Notes under the pieces: generated by a model
The model's input: the letters and a program-made list of their open reading frames with translations, nothing else
Told to the model about the DNA's origin: nothing
Databases searched by the model: none
Made by a program: the position numbers and the translations under genes
Shown here: positions 62,960 through 64,000 of the stretch, one piece after another
Numbering within the stretch: position 1 is the first letter of the stretch
How the letters are laid out: each line of letters begins with the position of its first letter
Source of the DNA: Sycobia sp. Sy_11
Taxonomy: Eukaryota > Arthropoda > Insecta > Hymenoptera > Epichrysomallidae
Reading direction: 5' to 3'
Assembly (NCBI GenBank): GCA_018907035.1
Contig: JACCIC010000001.1
Span: 4,942,001-5,006,000 of the forward strand
DNA length: 64,000 nt

Positions 62960-63960
62960 TACGTACGTTACCTGCGTTAAGCGCTGGACGTGTAAGCGCA
63001 GCGAGGAGGAGGCGGCCGAGCCGAGCGTATATGATGGGAAGGCTTTTTTACCGTCTCGGGTTGTTCGGTGGTTGATATAAGGTTACGCGTCGTTGTAAAA
63101 GAGTCGTGGATGTTTCGTTGAGCGAGATATCGACGATGTAAGTGGCGCAGTCGATAGGCTAAACCGTCTGGAAAATCCCATAGTCGTCCAGCTTTCTAAA
63201 ATTTCGGCAAAACAAGAATCTGATTTTCTCGATAGAATTTCGACTCATATTACTGTATTATTCAGCACTTCTTCAAGACACTGAACAATTTTTGAAGTCT
63301 AGTTTTGACCTTAGTCATATATGAAAAAGTGTCTACATAATATAGTATTTGTCCGGAAATTAGAAAAGAGAATGCTAAGGTTTTTGTTTTTCCAAACTTA
63401 ACTGATTGAGATGATTCAAAATTGTAAACTACATCAATTTATTAACAATATTCTTTGAAATATTTAACAGCGATTATGAAAAATATTATTAAATAAGAGA
63501 ATTCGTTTATATTTACCGTATAGGTAAATTATCGTCTGAGGCCCGGGGTTTTTCTTTACAAGCGCAACAAAATCATCCTTTTTCCAAAGCAGGGCACAAA
63601 CGTCTGTAACAGCAATTTAATGTGCACCGAACATTTTGTGGCGGACAACGTTGTAATCAGAACGAACGTCTTACCTGTTCTCTTTATTTGTATATATTTT
63701 TATTCTCAACTCTGTATTATCATAAATTCATATTCCTGTTTTTTGAGTTTTTTTTAGTCAATGAAGGTTAAATTCCTAAAATTTAAACTGACACAATTTT
63801 ATAGGTACTTCTACTTTAGAATTTTTGCATTGATATTCATTTGAATATATAATTTGATGAGATGGTTAAAAATTTTATCTATACGTTAACTTTTAAACTC
63901 TATTTTATTTACCCTTTAGAATCTTTTTCTGACAGATAAAAATATGTAACACTCATTCTT
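62960..63960. other. Downstream intron of the VWC gene
   Basis: Follows the GTACGT donor. No second exon recognised. A mixed patch at 63535-63680 could be regulatory. Confidence 0.45.

Positions 63961-63963
<3 letters not shown>

Positions 63964-64000
<37 letters not shown>
63964..64000. repeat. (TA)n microsatellite, runs off the window
   Basis: About 18 TA units reaching the last base. Confidence 0.95.

Overview
The window is eukaryotic nuclear DNA. It most likely comes from an insect, and a hymenopteran (perhaps a parasitoid wasp) is my best guess. The reasons are GT-AG introns, a very AT-rich background broken by sharply bounded GC-rich islands, many CT/GA and AT microsatellites, small hairpin-type mobile elements, and arthropod-style secreted proteins. 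There are no operons, ribosome binding sites, rRNA genes or CRISPR arrays. The species assignment is inference only.

Coding content is sparse. Two loci are well supported. (1) At 45768-47803 (+) there is a four-exon gene for a secreted RNase T2-fold protein. I reconstructed it by joining exons with matching phases, giving 267 residues with a signal peptide. Both catalytic signatures are recognisable, but all catalytic histidines are replaced, so it looks like a maintained pseudoenzyme. (2) At 62752-62958 (+) there is a phase 1-1 internal exon encoding one complete ten-cysteine von Willebrand factor C (VWC) domain, part of a larger extracellular protein whose other exons lie outside the window or were not recognised. 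Weaker coding candidates lie at 42941-43345, 48629-49111, 38414-38665 and 49536-49990.

Mobile-element remains include a decayed LINE-type reverse transcriptase tail on the minus strand at about 53585-54200. There is also a family of short hairpin (MITE-like) elements at 568-856 and 44565-45190; the second group lies just upstream of the RNase T2-like gene. A degenerate 60-bp-period tandem repeat occupies 34081-34310.

The rest is non-coding. AT-rich stretches with no recognisable content alternate with GC-richer islands that carry TAATTA, TTTATCG, TTTATTG and GGATTA homeodomain-like or forkhead-like words (for example 11640-12080, 13330-14060, 18290-18690, 19780-20510, 29040-29220, 30150-30340, 39880-40140, 40970-41150). 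These look like candidate cis-regulatory modules in a long intron or intergenic desert. Most long open frames in the islands lie on both strands at once and are judged to be compositional.
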